A stretch of 64,000 bases of DNA from JBOICV01 sp050740255 (GTDB taxonomy: Bacteria > Pseudomonadota > Gammaproteobacteria > Nevskiales > JBOICV01). Positions 16,972-25,286 of this stretch are shown piece by piece (within the stretch, counting starts at the first letter, position 1; the number at the start of each line of letters is the position of its first letter). The notes under the pieces were generated by a model. The model saw nothing but the letters and a program-made list of their open reading frames with translations. It made no database searches and had not been told where the DNA came from. A program made the position numbers and the translations under genes. Location: the NCBI GenBank assembly GCA_050740255.1, contig JBOICV010000106.1, positions 8,173-72,172 on the forward strand, read 5' to 3'.

Positions 16972-17031
16972 TACATGGACAGGGGCGGCAAGTACATGGG
17001 GCAGAAGGGTGTGAGTTTGCCCAAGACTTGA
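16972..17031 (+). pseudogene. relic of a second dcd 3' end
   Basis: Twenty codons including the stop, YMDRGGKYMGQKGVSLPKT, correspond to the C-terminus of dcd: 16 of 19 residues are identical to the intact gene's own tail, but by my count only 41 of 57 bases match. Most differences are synonymous or conservative. The relic has no start of its own and is separated from dcd by the family C repeat. It is not a fresh tandem copy; it looks like the original tail left behind after a diverged dcd 3' end was recombined in, or the reverse. Confidence 0.8.
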
Positions 17032-17059
17032 CAGGTGCGTTTTATTTACTGGGCCGGAT

Positions 17060-17860
17060 TCAGCCCCTCTGATAACGCTCCAGCAGACCCGGCGCCCAGC
17101 GTTTGAGCGTGTGCGCCAGGAACGCTTCGCGGCCAATTCTGACGATGGCCTGATTTCGCCGGATACCGGTCAGCGTGCGAGCGGCGACCGTTTCGGGTTT
17201 CAGGCCGCGCTTGAAGTCCCTTTGGACGTTCTGCAGAACCTTCGGGGTGTTCATCCTGCCGACGACTTTCACCTTGCCTTCAATCGGTGTCCGGACGTAG
17301 CCCGGGCATACGACGGTGACGCCGATGCCGTGCCGGTGCATCTCGGCACGGAGACACTCCGATAATCCCATGACGGCAAACTTGCTGGCGCAGTAGGTGC
17401 TCATGCCGCGCTGACCGGCAAAGCCGGCCACGGAAGCAATATTGACTACATGCCCACCTTGTTTTCGTGCGGTCATTTTCGGCAGAAACGCGCGACAGCT
17501 GTGTACTACTCCCATCACGTTGATGTCATGCAGCCGCCGCCAGTCCTCGGCAGGCACTTCGGTCACGAGGCCGGCCATGACAACACCGGCGTTATTGATG
17601 AGGAGGTCCACAGCGGGGACGCGGCCATGAGCGAAATCCGCGAGCGCCTGCACCTGTGTTTCGTCGGTAACATCCGCGCTGAAAGTCAAAGTCTCCGCGC
17701 CCAGCACTGCGCACTGGGCGCGCACCGTTTCCAGACGTTGGGCATCACGTGCGGTCAGAATCAGCCGCGCGCCCTCCCGTGCAAGCGCCAGCGCGATCGC
17801 CTCACCAATGCCGCTGTTGGCGCCTGTGATCAAGGCAACTTTTTCTCTAAAGCTCTCCAT
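17060..17860 (-). CDS. short-chain dehydrogenase/reductase (SDR)
   Basis: Classical SDR of 266 residues, an NAD(P)-dependent oxidoreductase of alcohols or ketones. The Rossmann motif TGANSGIG is at 12-19, LINNAGVV near 86-93, catalytic Ser in NIASVAG, and the YxxxK pair in YCASK near 155-159. The C-terminal region (KRGLKPETVA...RRNQAIVRIG) resembles SDRs annotated as acting on lipids or steroids, but the substrate cannot be read from the sequence. It begins one base after the stop of a small membrane-protein gene on the same strand, so the two form an operon. Confidence 0.93.
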   Translation of the reverse strand: MESFREKVALITGANSGIGEAIALALAREGARLILTARDAQRLETVRAQCAVLGAETLTFSADVTDETQVQALADFAHGRVPAVDLLINNAGVVMAGLVTEVPAEDWRRLHDINVMGVVHSCRAFLPKMTARKQGGHVVNIASVAGFAGQRGMSTYCASKFAVMGLSECLRAEMHRHGIGVTVVCPGYVRTPIEGKVKVVGRMNTPKVLQNVQRDFKRGLKPETVAARTLTGIRRNQAIVRIGREAFLAHTLKRWAPGLLERYQRG

Positions 17861-17861
17861 C

Positions 17862-18134
17862 TCAACGCACCGTAAACAGACCGCGCTTTGCGGGTACCCA
17901 CCACAGCAAACCGAAAATCAGCGTCAGAACGAGTACGCGCACGGGCTCAGGATTACGGGGCTTCAGCACGCGAAAGGCCAGCGGAATCTCGAGCACATGT
18001 GCAATCAGGATGATGACCGCGAGCAGCACAATCCAGTGCGAGGTCTGACCCTGCCAGGCGAGACCCAGCGCGACGATATAAAGCAGGCTTAAGCCGAATA
18101 ACTGCGCGATCCAGAAACTACGATTGTTCAACAT
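17862..18134 (-). CDS. small integral membrane protein, unrecognised
   Basis: A 90-residue protein with three hydrophobic segments (about 8-26, 35-55 and 68-82) separated by short polar loops. The ATG at 18134 is preceded by AAGGAG at the right distance, which rules out the longer frame starting at 18215. It overlaps nothing and is followed one base later by the SDR gene, so co-expression is likely. Small three-helix proteins of this kind are usually annotated as DUF families; I cannot name one with confidence. Confidence 0.75.
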   Translation of the reverse strand: MLNNRSFWIAQLFGLSLLYIVALGLAWQGQTSHWIVLLAVIILIAHVLEIPLAFRVLKPRNPEPVRVLVLTLIFGLLWWVPAKRGLFTVR

Positions 18135-18204
18135 GAAGTACTCCTTAAAGGTCGTGAAAAGGAAATTCTGACTTGGAAACGACAACGTCCGTAACGAACC
18201 AAAG

Positions 18205-20502
18205 CTACCGGGCATGGCTCACTTCATACCAGATTGGCGAGGCCCAGGCGCGCTCCTCGATCGTCAGGAAAGTATTGCGCCCTCGAAACGAACCGGGCGC
18301 ACCGTCGATAACGCAGCAACCTTCGTAGCCTTTGAAGCCGCTTGCTTCGCTGAACATCCCGTTGGTGGGGTCGAGCCTGCTGCAGTCCACTTTCTTCTCG
18401 ACATTGCACTGCCAGGCCGACCAGCGGCAGGACGGCACCTCAAGTACACGCGCGTAGTAATAGGCATCCTGCGCCGCGTTGAACTCCGGATCGGTCCACA
18501 CGGTGCAGAGCTGTTCCGGATGCGTGCCCACGCGCACGCTGCAATCATCTATGGACGGACGTTCTATTCGGTCGCGCGTGCGTGCTACGCGCTCGAACAC
18601 CTTCACGCGCGGCTTGCCCTGCACATCGACCCAACCCTTGACGATGTCGATCTGCTGCAGCGGATAATTTTCTGGATCCTGCTGGGCCCATACCGCGATT
18701 TGCGGCGACCGGCCAGCTTGATTCGGGGTGGGCGGGGGCATATCGCCGCCCATTAGTGCACCGGGAATAGCGCCAGTACCTACCGGGTTCACACCCGCTG
18801 CCAGCTGCCCGCAGATGTTCGCGGGCAATTCCCAGCCGCCGACCGTGCGAATCTTCATGCGCGGACCGGAGGTACCCCAGCTTTCGCCGCGATGCAGCGC
18901 ATCCCAGATTCCGTCGCGGGTGTTCTCGGGTGCCCACACACCGGCCAAGCCGCCGGGGTTCAGCGTCCGCGCGAAATCGAGAAAGCGGCGATTGCTGCAA
19001 TTGGCGGGATCGGCCGGATCGCCGCTGTCGCAGGCCCAGAAGCCGAGCAGCTCTTTGGGCTCGTCGTCCAGCACACCGCCGTGCCCGACAAAGTTTCTTT
19101 CCCCTACACTTCCGGAAATGCCGTTGTGCGTGTCACTTGCGGCGACGATATTCGCCTTGTAGGGGTTGACGCCGAGCGTCTGCTTGATCGCCAGCCCTTC
19201 CGCCATCGCGTTGCGATAGTAGTCCAGCGCATGCGTGCAGTTGCCGGTGCCTGCCGCCTCGGGATCACTGGCCGGGCGTGACCGCCCGTCGGGGCCCGTG
19301 GTCACGCAGCTATCCACCACGTTGTTGCCGGCCGAGCGGTGGCTGCAGAAGTTGGGATCGGTCAGGGGATCACCCTTGCAGAACTGCGCGCAGCTTGCAG
19401 GGTCATCCGGCTGGCCGCGGCAGACGCTCTTGTTGATCTCGAAATCGCAGGACGATTCCTCGCCGTCCAGATAGCTGCCTTCAAGACCCACCGCGCATTC
19501 GGATTGGCCCTTGTGTTGCGTGATTTCCACTGCACGGTCGAGGCTGCGGCGCAACCGCGCGTCCGCCGGCGTCATCGGGAAGTAGATATCCGTGGATTCA
19601 ATCTTGCGCCCCACTGGTACGCCTGTGCCCGGCTCCATCGGCAGCCACATGCGGCCATCGGACAGGTTTGCGTTGTGCGGAATGGTCAGTACGTCGCAAC
19701 CCGGAATGGATTTACAGAACAGATTGAGATGATCGAAAAGGTCGTAGTCGTCGTTGCCATTCTGCGGATTCAGCGCGGTATCCGGACGCACCGAAGGGAA
19801 CACCACCAACGGCGTGTGGCTGCTGTCGCCCTTGAAGATGACATTGCGATGGAACATCTGCGATTGTTCATTGGAGCTGTACTCATAACCGTGCAAGGTG
19901 GTGAAGGTGCAGGGTTCGTTTTCCTCTTCGTTGATCTGTTTGGTGGTCAACCACGCCGTGATGTTGGTGGGGCTTTGCGCCAAGAGGGACTGCAACAACT
20001 GCTGTTGCAAAGGTGTCTCGCCCTGCGCGATCGGCACGATGTTGTCGCGGATGCCCTGACCGATCGCCTGATCGCACAACTGCTGCGTTAGCGGGGTCAA
20101 GGCGCAGGTGTTGATGAAGCCCCCGAGGAATTCGGCATGGTCGGTCACCGCGTTGAAATCGAGCGGCCGGCCGATGCTGACCTCGCGTTGCTGGGTGTAC
20201 GGATCATTGCTGCCCAGACCTGGCAGGCCACCCACCTCACCCTTGGCGAAGCGGTGCGCGGCGCGCGGGTCATTGGCGGCATTGAAGAAATAGGCGTCGA
20301 GCGAATATGACGTGTGCGTGTGCAGGTCGCCGAAGTAGGCGTTCTTGCGTCCTTCTCGGTAATCCACGCAGCGCCCGGCGACGGGCCCGGTATCCGGTGG
20401 CGGTGCGAACGGCGGCTCGCCGTTGCCATTGCTGCCGCCACTCCCGCCGCCGCAGGCCGAGAGCAGACATGCACCGAGAATCAATAGCGGTCGTCGCTGC
20501 AT
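18205..20502 (-). CDS. DUF3604 lipoprotein, PHP-like metal-dependent fold
   Basis: A 765-residue protein of the DUF3604 family. Residues 1-17 form a lipoprotein signal peptide with lipobox LLSAC (Cys17), followed by a Gly/Ser/Asn linker, so it is anchored in the envelope. Metal-binding blocks typical of the PHP-hydrolase fold are visible: FGDLHTHTSYSLDA, AVTDHAEFLGG, TIPHNANLSDG and AASDTHNGIS. Many cysteines in the middle may form disulfides in the periplasm. The ATG at 20502 lies one base after the HupE stop on the same strand. The reaction is unknown for the family; hydrolysis of a phosphoester or amide is a guess. It ends the long leftward cluster that starts at 24789. Confidence 0.9.
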   Translation of the reverse strand: MQRRPLLILGACLLSACGGGSGGSNGNGEPPFAPPPDTGPVAGRCVDYREGRKNAYFGDLHTHTSYSLDAYFFNAANDPRAAHRFAKGEVGGLPGLGSNDPYTQQREVSIGRPLDFNAVTDHAEFLGGFINTCALTPLTQQLCDQAIGQGIRDNIVPIAQGETPLQQQLLQSLLAQSPTNITAWLTTKQINEEENEPCTFTTLHGYEYSSNEQSQMFHRNVIFKGDSSHTPLVVFPSVRPDTALNPQNGNDDYDLFDHLNLFCKSIPGCDVLTIPHNANLSDGRMWLPMEPGTGVPVGRKIESTDIYFPMTPADARLRRSLDRAVEITQHKGQSECAVGLEGSYLDGEESSCDFEINKSVCRGQPDDPASCAQFCKGDPLTDPNFCSHRSAGNNVVDSCVTTGPDGRSRPASDPEAAGTGNCTHALDYYRNAMAEGLAIKQTLGVNPYKANIVAASDTHNGISGSVGERNFVGHGGVLDDEPKELLGFWACDSGDPADPANCSNRRFLDFARTLNPGGLAGVWAPENTRDGIWDALHRGESWGTSGPRMKIRTVGGWELPANICGQLAAGVNPVGTGAIPGALMGGDMPPPTPNQAGRSPQIAVWAQQDPENYPLQQIDIVKGWVDVQGKPRVKVFERVARTRDRIERPSIDDCSVRVGTHPEQLCTVWTDPEFNAAQDAYYYARVLEVPSCRWSAWQCNVEKKVDCSRLDPTNGMFSEASGFKGYEGCCVIDGAPGSFRGRNTFLTIEERAWASPIWYEVSHAR

Positions 20503-20503
20503 T

Positions 20504-21556
20504 TCAAATCCCCTGCCACAGCGTGGCGGACCACAGCACGCTGCGATCCAGCGTCCAGTACACCGCGATGCCGCCAAGCAGTGTCACAGCAACAGCGTTC
20601 CAGCTTGCAGAGCTTTCCCGGCCGCTCAAGCGGCGCAAGGCTGCCAAGGCCAGCAAGATCGCGCCGACAAAAATCAGTTGCCCGATCTCGACACCGAGGT
20701 TGAACAGGAACAAGGCCCAGCCACGCGCCTGGTTCGGCAGACCGATTTCACTTAACGCGCCGGCGAAACCGAATCCGTGCAGCAATCCGAAGACAAAAGC
20801 CACTAGCCAGGGTTTACGCAGCGTCAGGCTGGCGCGCAGTCCGCATGCAAGGCGTGGCTCATGACTGGCCAGTTCCACCGCAAGCAGTGCGATGCTTAAC
20901 GCAATCAGGAGTTCTACAGGCTTAGGCGGCAGACCCCAGATCCCCAACATCGCCAGCGCGAGCGTGAGACTGTGCGCCACCGTGAACGCGGTCAGCGCAG
21001 CCACCAGCATGCGTAAGCCCTTGCCTGACTTGCGGACGACCAGCATCAATCCCAGCACGAACAGCAGGTGATCGGGGCCGAGCAGGATGTGTTCGATGCC
21101 GATGGGTAGATAGGCCGTGAGGCGCGGCGTTGCTTCCGGATGCGTGCGCTGCTCAAGCACAACCGCGGGGTCGTGGCGATCCAGAGCAATGATTTGCGTC
21201 GCGCCGCTGGAGAAGCGTGCCGAAATCAGGCCCTCCGGCGTGCGTGGATCCAGCCCCTCGAACCGGAACTGTTTCCCGGCCAGCCCGTTGGCGCAGTGCA
21301 GGCGCCATTCGCGCACGATGCGGCGCGGCTCGCGTTGCACCCGCGATTCTCCAAGCACCGTGCACGCCGGATCAAAGCGGGGCACCACTGCAGTTGCGCG
21401 GCCATCACGCGTCAGCGGTGTTTTCAGTGTCGCCACCACCACACCGCCGGCGCCTTCGTCCAGATGCAAGGCGACGGTCTGCAGCTCGTGCGCGGCAGCC
21501 GGCAACGCTAGTGCCAACCCGGCCAGGATGAACGGGTAGCACCAAGCTCTAGTCAT
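20504..21556 (-). CDS. HupE/UreJ-family membrane protein with N-terminal periplasmic domain
   Basis: A 350-residue membrane protein. A signal peptide (ending PAAA) leads into a periplasmic domain of about 150 residues. Then come six or seven transmembrane helices starting with the family motif GIEHILLGPDHLLFVLGL, whose His and Asp residues can bind metal, and later FGLLHGFGFAGAL. Short HupE/UreJ proteins are nickel or cobalt permeases; this longer type is widespread but uncharacterised. The start ATG overlaps the stop of the PpiC gene (ATGA), so the two are translationally coupled. Confidence 0.9.
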   Translation of the reverse strand: MTRAWCYPFILAGLALALPAAAHELQTVALHLDEGAGGVVVATLKTPLTRDGRATAVVPRFDPACTVLGESRVQREPRRIVREWRLHCANGLAGKQFRFEGLDPRTPEGLISARFSSGATQIIALDRHDPAVVLEQRTHPEATPRLTAYLPIGIEHILLGPDHLLFVLGLMLVVRKSGKGLRMLVAALTAFTVAHSLTLALAMLGIWGLPPKPVELLIALSIALLAVELASHEPRLACGLRASLTLRKPWLVAFVFGLLHGFGFAGALSEIGLPNQARGWALFLFNLGVEIGQLIFVGAILLALAALRRLSGRESSASWNAVAVTLLGGIAVYWTLDRSVLWSATLWQGI

Positions 21557-22416
21557 CCGGATGCGCCCACGATCTCGATCCTGTACTGCGCACGCAGGCG
21601 TTCCAGCGCCTGCTTGATCAAGACCTCGCGTTGCGCGGTCTGGTAATCCCGTCGCACGCGCTCGGCGACCGCGCTCAATACGCCTGGGCGAAATGCGGCA
21701 CGGCGGGTGATGCGCACTAAATGCAGGCCGAAGCTGGACGCTACCGGGCCGGACCACTGGCCCTGTGGAAGCTTGGCGAGCGACTCCGCGAAATCAGGGC
21801 CGAAATCGCGTCGCAGTTGCGTATTCTCGGCATCAACCACGATCTGACCGGTCAGGAATGCATCTCCCAGTCCGACGAATTGCTGCGGCGCTTGCGCAAG
21901 CCTTGCTCCGATACGGCGCGCTTCGTTGGGTAGTGCGGAGCCATGCCGGCCACGGCTCAGGAAGACATGCTCGAAGCTCAGGGCCGGCCCGTGTCCGTAG
22001 CGCTCCGGATGCTGGTCCAGCCAAGCCTGCAAGTCTGCCTCGGAGGGGTCGGTCAGCGGCTGCGCGCTATCGAGCAGCAAGCGCATTTTCTGCGTGAGCT
22101 GCCGGTGCACGATGAGATCCCGTCGGTCCAGACCCAGTGCCAGTGCTTCGCGGTAGAGCACCTGTTCGTCAATCCAGCGGTCGAGGCGGGCCTGCACTTC
22201 ATCAGCCCGCGGCTCGCGACCCTGTTCGGCGCGAATGGCGTCGCGCAGCGCGGCCTGCTGAGAAGCCGTCACCACGATGTGGGCTGCAGCGTCATCTCCG
22301 GCGCCAACCGCACCGTTCACGATGCGATCCACCCCAAAGATCGCAACTCCCAGCAGCAGGAAAGCTGTGATGGGCTCGTGCAATGCCGCGCGAACGACAG
22401 ATCTCATCCTCGCCAT
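21553..22416 (-). CDS. PpiC-type (parvulin) peptidyl-prolyl isomerase, membrane-anchored
   Basis: A 287-residue folding factor. One N-terminal hydrophobic segment (about 13-33) anchors it with the rest outside the cytoplasm. A SurA/PrsA-like helical region follows (about 48-120), then the parvulin domain (about 130-225), ending in GQWSGPVASSFGLHLVRI, the family's C-terminal block. The ATG at 22416 is preceded by AAGGAGGAAC. It overlaps the HupE gene and lies 43 bases after the MBL hydrolase. Its job may be to fold the periplasmic parts of the HupE and DUF3604 proteins (inference from the operon). Confidence 0.9.
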   Translation of the reverse strand: MARMRSVVRAALHEPITAFLLLGVAIFGVDRIVNGAVGAGDDAAAHIVVTASQQAALRDAIRAEQGREPRADEVQARLDRWIDEQVLYREALALGLDRRDLIVHRQLTQKMRLLLDSAQPLTDPSEADLQAWLDQHPERYGHGPALSFEHVFLSRGRHGSALPNEARRIGARLAQAPQQFVGLGDAFLTGQIVVDAENTQLRRDFGPDFAESLAKLPQGQWSGPVASSFGLHLVRITRRAAFRPGVLSAVAERVRRDYQTAQREVLIKQALERLRAQYRIEIVGASG

Positions 22417-22459
22417 GATGGTTCCTCCTTCCTGCCACCCTGAACTAGACAACTCAGTT

Positions 22460-23503
22460 TCAATTCTTCATAACCGGAGCCAGATCAAAGCGCATGCGGT
22501 CTTCGCCCAGTACGATCTTGCCGTCAAATGCCGCGGCCGTAGCTTTCATGAAGATGCGCCGCGCGATGGCGTTCGGCAGCGGCGGAAAGACATGCGTCAA
22601 CACGAGTTGCCTCACCCCTGCCTGAGCGGCGACTTCCGCGGCCTGCACGGGGGTGGTGTGATAGTCGCGCACATCGGCGGCAAGCTTGGCGAAACGCGCA
22701 AAGCCCGTCTCGCGCGCACGCGCGGAGGCGCGGTCGGTCAGATGCACTGCCAGGGCTTCGTGCAGCAGCAGGTCGGCGCCCTTCGCGTTCTGGATAGTGG
22801 CGGAAGTCTTGGTGGTGTCACCGCTGACCACGACCACGCGGCCGGCGTATTCGATCCGGTAACCAACAGCCGGATGCACGGGTGCGTGCTGCACACGGAA
22901 AGCACTGACTTTCACACCGTTACGCTCGAATACGGGCACGGCGGTGTCGCCCGTCGGCATCGCAAAGGCATGGGCCACTGCCGCACTGCCAGCCCTGGGC
23001 ATGTATTCCTCGGCATGGTGCGCGACGCGGTAGGTGACGTCCTGTGCGTAGACCCTGCGGAAGCCCTCCACAATCTGTTCAATTCCGGGCGGCCCGTAGA
23101 TATCGAGTGCTTGCTTGCGTCCGGCGATCCAGCTCTGGGTGATCGCTTCGCCGATCTCGCCGATATGGTCGGAATGGAAATGCGTGACGAGGATGCCCGA
23201 CAACTGCGAGACCGGCAGGTTCATCAGGTCCACGTTGCGCCACGAGCCCGGCCCGGCGTCAATCAAAAGAAATTCGCCATTGGCCAGCACTGCGGTACAA
23301 GGGCCGGCGCGGTTTTCGTCCGGGAGCGCCGCCGCTGTGCCGCAGAGAAACACATGCAACTGCCCATCGATCAGCAGCGACTGATCCGCACGCGTCAGCA
23401 TCTTGTCAACGCGCCAATTGATGCCGCGCTCGCTGGTCATGACTGCAAGCAGCAATCCGAATCCCACCGCGACTGCCATTGCGCCCACCAGCAGCTTCTT
23501 CAT
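22460..23503 (-). CDS. MBL-fold metallohydrolase with N-terminal anchor
   Basis: A 347-residue metallo-beta-lactamase-fold hydrolase. Zinc ligands are visible in HFHSDHIGEI and GDTTKT, with further His in the second half (VRDYHTTP, LTHVFPP). The layout, with GTAAALPDENRAGPCTAV at the start of the domain, is like RNase Z/arylsulfatase-type members. An N-terminal hydrophobic stretch (about 3-22) makes it periplasmic or membrane-anchored, so a tRNA role is excluded. It follows the isomerase gene by 11 bases on the same strand. The substrate is unknown. Confidence 0.91.
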   Translation of the reverse strand: MKKLLVGAMAVAVGFGLLLAVMTSERGINWRVDKMLTRADQSLLIDGQLHVFLCGTAAALPDENRAGPCTAVLANGEFLLIDAGPGSWRNVDLMNLPVSQLSGILVTHFHSDHIGEIGEAITQSWIAGRKQALDIYGPPGIEQIVEGFRRVYAQDVTYRVAHHAEEYMPRAGSAAVAHAFAMPTGDTAVPVFERNGVKVSAFRVQHAPVHPAVGYRIEYAGRVVVVSGDTTKTSATIQNAKGADLLLHEALAVHLTDRASARARETGFARFAKLAADVRDYHTTPVQAAEVAAQAGVRQLVLTHVFPPLPNAIARRIFMKATAAAFDGKIVLGEDRMRFDLAPVMKN

Positions 23504-23514
23504 ACGTTCTCCAG

Positions 23515-24111
23515 TTAATTCCGACGCGCAAGCCCGGCATCACGCAAGGCCTGCTCCAGATCCACAATGCGGTCCTGGCCCCAGTGAGCCTCAGCGTTGA
23601 ACACAAAGGTCGGTACACCCCACTGACCCAGGCTGGCCAGCCGCGCGGTGTTCTGCTCGACTTGCTCGCGATAGTCCGGATTGGCGATGGCGGCGACGCA
23701 GTCGCTCCAGGTCAGACCGTTGCCTTCGCATAAGCCGCGCAAGACGTCGTCGCGCAGCACCTCCGCGCCTTCGGCCCAGATGCCGCGGCTCGCGGCGCGC
23801 ACGAACTCGCCGAGCCTTCCGATTTTCTGTGCATGTTCCGCGACGCACAGGCAGCGCCACACCCCTTCACCGAGCGGGTCATGGATTTTTCCGAACGGCA
23901 TGCCGAGGCGGCGGGCGTCGCGCGCGGCGTCGCGCAGGATGTAGAGCTGCTTCGCCAGTGGTAGCGGCTGTCCGCGCATCGCCATCGGCCGTACGCCGCG
24001 ATAGACCAGCTCGATGTCGTAGCGCTGTGGCAGGTCAAAGGCGCGCGGCGTCGCGAGATAGGAGTAAGGGCTGCGGAAGGAAAAGAAAAACTCAACCTGG
24101 GGCTTGCTCAT
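23515..24111 (-). CDS. 2-hydroxychromene-2-carboxylate isomerase-like (DsbA fold)
   Basis: A 198-residue DsbA-fold protein of the HCCA isomerase/kappa GST group. The N-terminal EFFFSFRSPYSYLA carries the Ser that replaces the thioredoxin cysteine and activates glutathione. The late motif WGVPTFVFN contains the cis-Pro typical of the fold, followed by WGQDRI. In aromatic degradation such enzymes isomerise hydroxychromene carboxylates; in kappa GSTs they conjugate glutathione. Only three bases separate it from the paralogous gene upstream, so they are co-translated and possibly work together. Confidence 0.9.
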   Translation of the reverse strand: MSKPQVEFFFSFRSPYSYLATPRAFDLPQRYDIELVYRGVRPMAMRGQPLPLAKQLYILRDAARDARRLGMPFGKIHDPLGEGVWRCLCVAEHAQKIGRLGEFVRAASRGIWAEGAEVLRDDVLRGLCEGNGLTWSDCVAAIANPDYREQVEQNTARLASLGQWGVPTFVFNAEAHWGQDRIVDLEQALRDAGLARRN

Positions 24112-24114
24112 GCA

Positions 24115-24789
24115 TCACCATCCCAGGTAGTTCAGGCGCGCTTCGATCTGTTCGAAGCGCTCGTGCGCAAAAAACCACTCGCCATCTACCCAGGCCGCGG
24201 GCGATTCCCAATGCCCTTTGCGTTGCAGCCGCTGCAGGTTGTCGCGCGCGGCGTGCTGGTTGATCGCAAGGTCGGTAGGAGGTTTGCGGCCCAGATGACG
24301 CTCGAACAGCGCTGCGTAGTCTTCCTTATTCACCGCGCCGGTAGTTCCGAACCACAACTGCTGCAAGGCCGCAGCGGCAAATGAATTGATGCCTTCGCTG
24401 CCGCGAGCGGATTCCAGCCAGGCTACCAGGAAGGCCGGCGCGGCCGGATCGAGTACGTTGCGCCGCCCGAGCGTCAAACCCTGCCGCCGCGCCAGCCGGG
24501 AACTGTCCACGATCGCCTGCTGCCGCCGTTGCGACAACGCCGGATCGCCCTCAATGCCGCGCTCGACCAGTGGGTACAACACCAACTCAACCTCGTGGCG
24601 TTGTGTGATGGCGAGCAGCGGTGGCAGGGCGATTGCGCTATAGGGGTCGTCAAACGCGAAATACAGCTCGATGCGCCCGCGCCCGCCGAGCGCCCGTCTG
24701 ACCTGAGCGCGCAGCCGGCCGGGCCAGCGCAGCTCCGACAAGGCCACGACGGTTCGCGGGATCAGCGCTTTTTTCAGCAAATTGCTCAT
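24115..24789 (-). CDS. DsbA-fold/HCCA isomerase-like protein, second copy
   Basis: A 224-residue relative of the preceding protein. The glutathione-site segment reads ELYFAFDDPYSAIA: at the place of the active Ser in its neighbour (FRSPYSY) it has Asp-Asp-Pro, so catalysis may differ or be lost. A basic N-terminal extension (about 40 residues) is added, and the C-terminal ESPAAWVDGEWFFAHER keeps the fold's cis-Pro region. It is the first gene of a leftward run that continues to 18205 (and perhaps 17060). An interrupted palindrome lies 35 bases upstream of its ATG. Confidence 0.82.
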   Translation of the reverse strand: MSNLLKKALIPRTVVALSELRWPGRLRAQVRRALGGRGRIELYFAFDDPYSAIALPPLLAITQRHEVELVLYPLVERGIEGDPALSQRRQQAIVDSSRLARRQGLTLGRRNVLDPAAPAFLVAWLESARGSEGINSFAAAALQQLWFGTTGAVNKEDYAALFERHLGRKPPTDLAINQHAARDNLQRLQRKGHWESPAAWVDGEWFFAHERFEQIEARLNYLGW

Positions 24790-24823
24790 GGTCCTACCCT
24801 AAGGGCTGTTCCAGCCCCGGTCT

Positions 24824-24859
24824 TGTCCTTGGCGGCCATTCAATGGTCACCCAAGGACA
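24824..24859. promoter_or_regulatory. interrupted palindrome upstream of the leftward operon
   Basis: TGTCCTTGG (24824-24832) and CCAAGGACA (24851-24859) form a perfect 9-base inverted repeat; inside it CCATT-C-AATGG adds a second nested repeat. It lies in the divergent gap between the DsbA-fold gene and arsR. It could be an operator or a leader hairpin. Confidence 0.5.
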
Positions 24860-24913
24860 GCGTGTAGGAAGCGCACCTCACCTCCTAAACCAACACTGGC
24901 CCAGGTAGAGCTG

Positions 24914-24958
24914 TTGCAATCTGAAACATGCTCGGCTATCATTCAACCTAATGGTTGA
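24914..24958 (+). promoter_or_regulatory. arsR promoter and autorepressor operator
   Basis: TTGCAA (24914-24919), 17 bases, TATCAT (24937-24942) make a good sigma-70 promoter. The start of transcription would fall at about 24949, two bases before the ATG at 24951. The palindrome TCAACC-TAAT-GGTTGA (24943-24958) covers that point and the start codon, as expected for repression by the ArsR product. Confidence 0.7.
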
Positions 24959-25286
24959 TTTAAATAGCACCACCTTCGCCGCTCTTGCGCATCCCACGCG
25001 TCGGGACGTCCTCGCACGCCTTGCACTAGGGGAGGCGACCGTGGGAGACATTGCCGACGCCTACGACATGTCGCTCAACGCGGTCTCGAAGCATCTCAAA
25101 GTGCTCGAAAAGGCCAAACTCGTGCGCCGCCGCATTGAGTGGCGGGTCCACTACATCAGTCTCAATCCGGAGCCGCTGCGTACGGCCGCAGAGTGGCTCG
25201 ATTTTTACCGCGGTTTCTGGGAGCGGCGGCTGGACGCGTTGGAACAGTTCCTGGCTCATAAGAAAGGAGTACGACATGGCAAATGA
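24951..25286 (+). CDS. ArsR-family transcriptional repressor
   Basis: A 111-residue winged-helix regulator. The helix-turn-helix is clear (ATVGDIADAYDMSLNAVSKHLKVLEKAKLV split over about 29-59), followed by the wing and a C-terminal helix. No CxC metal site is present, so it is the SdpR/metal-independent type usually paired with SRPBCC proteins. Its ATG lies inside its own presumed operator and its mRNA looks leaderless; there is no ribosome binding site. It overlaps the next gene by 11 bases. Confidence 0.93.
   Translation: MVDLNSTTFAALAHPTRRDVLARLALGEATVGDIADAYDMSLNAVSKHLKVLEKAKLVRRRIEWRVHYISLNPEPLRTAAEWLDFYRGFWERRLDALEQFLAHKKGVRHGK

Noticed and set aside
16729..17031. 100-codon + strand ORF after dcd as a separate gene
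   Set aside because: It starts out of frame inside dcd, crosses a repeat and only its last 20 codons are protein-like; annotated as a relic instead.
22277..23518. 413-codon open frame on the + strand
   Set aside because: Antisense to the MBL hydrolase and PpiC genes, both with clear motifs and ribosome binding sites.
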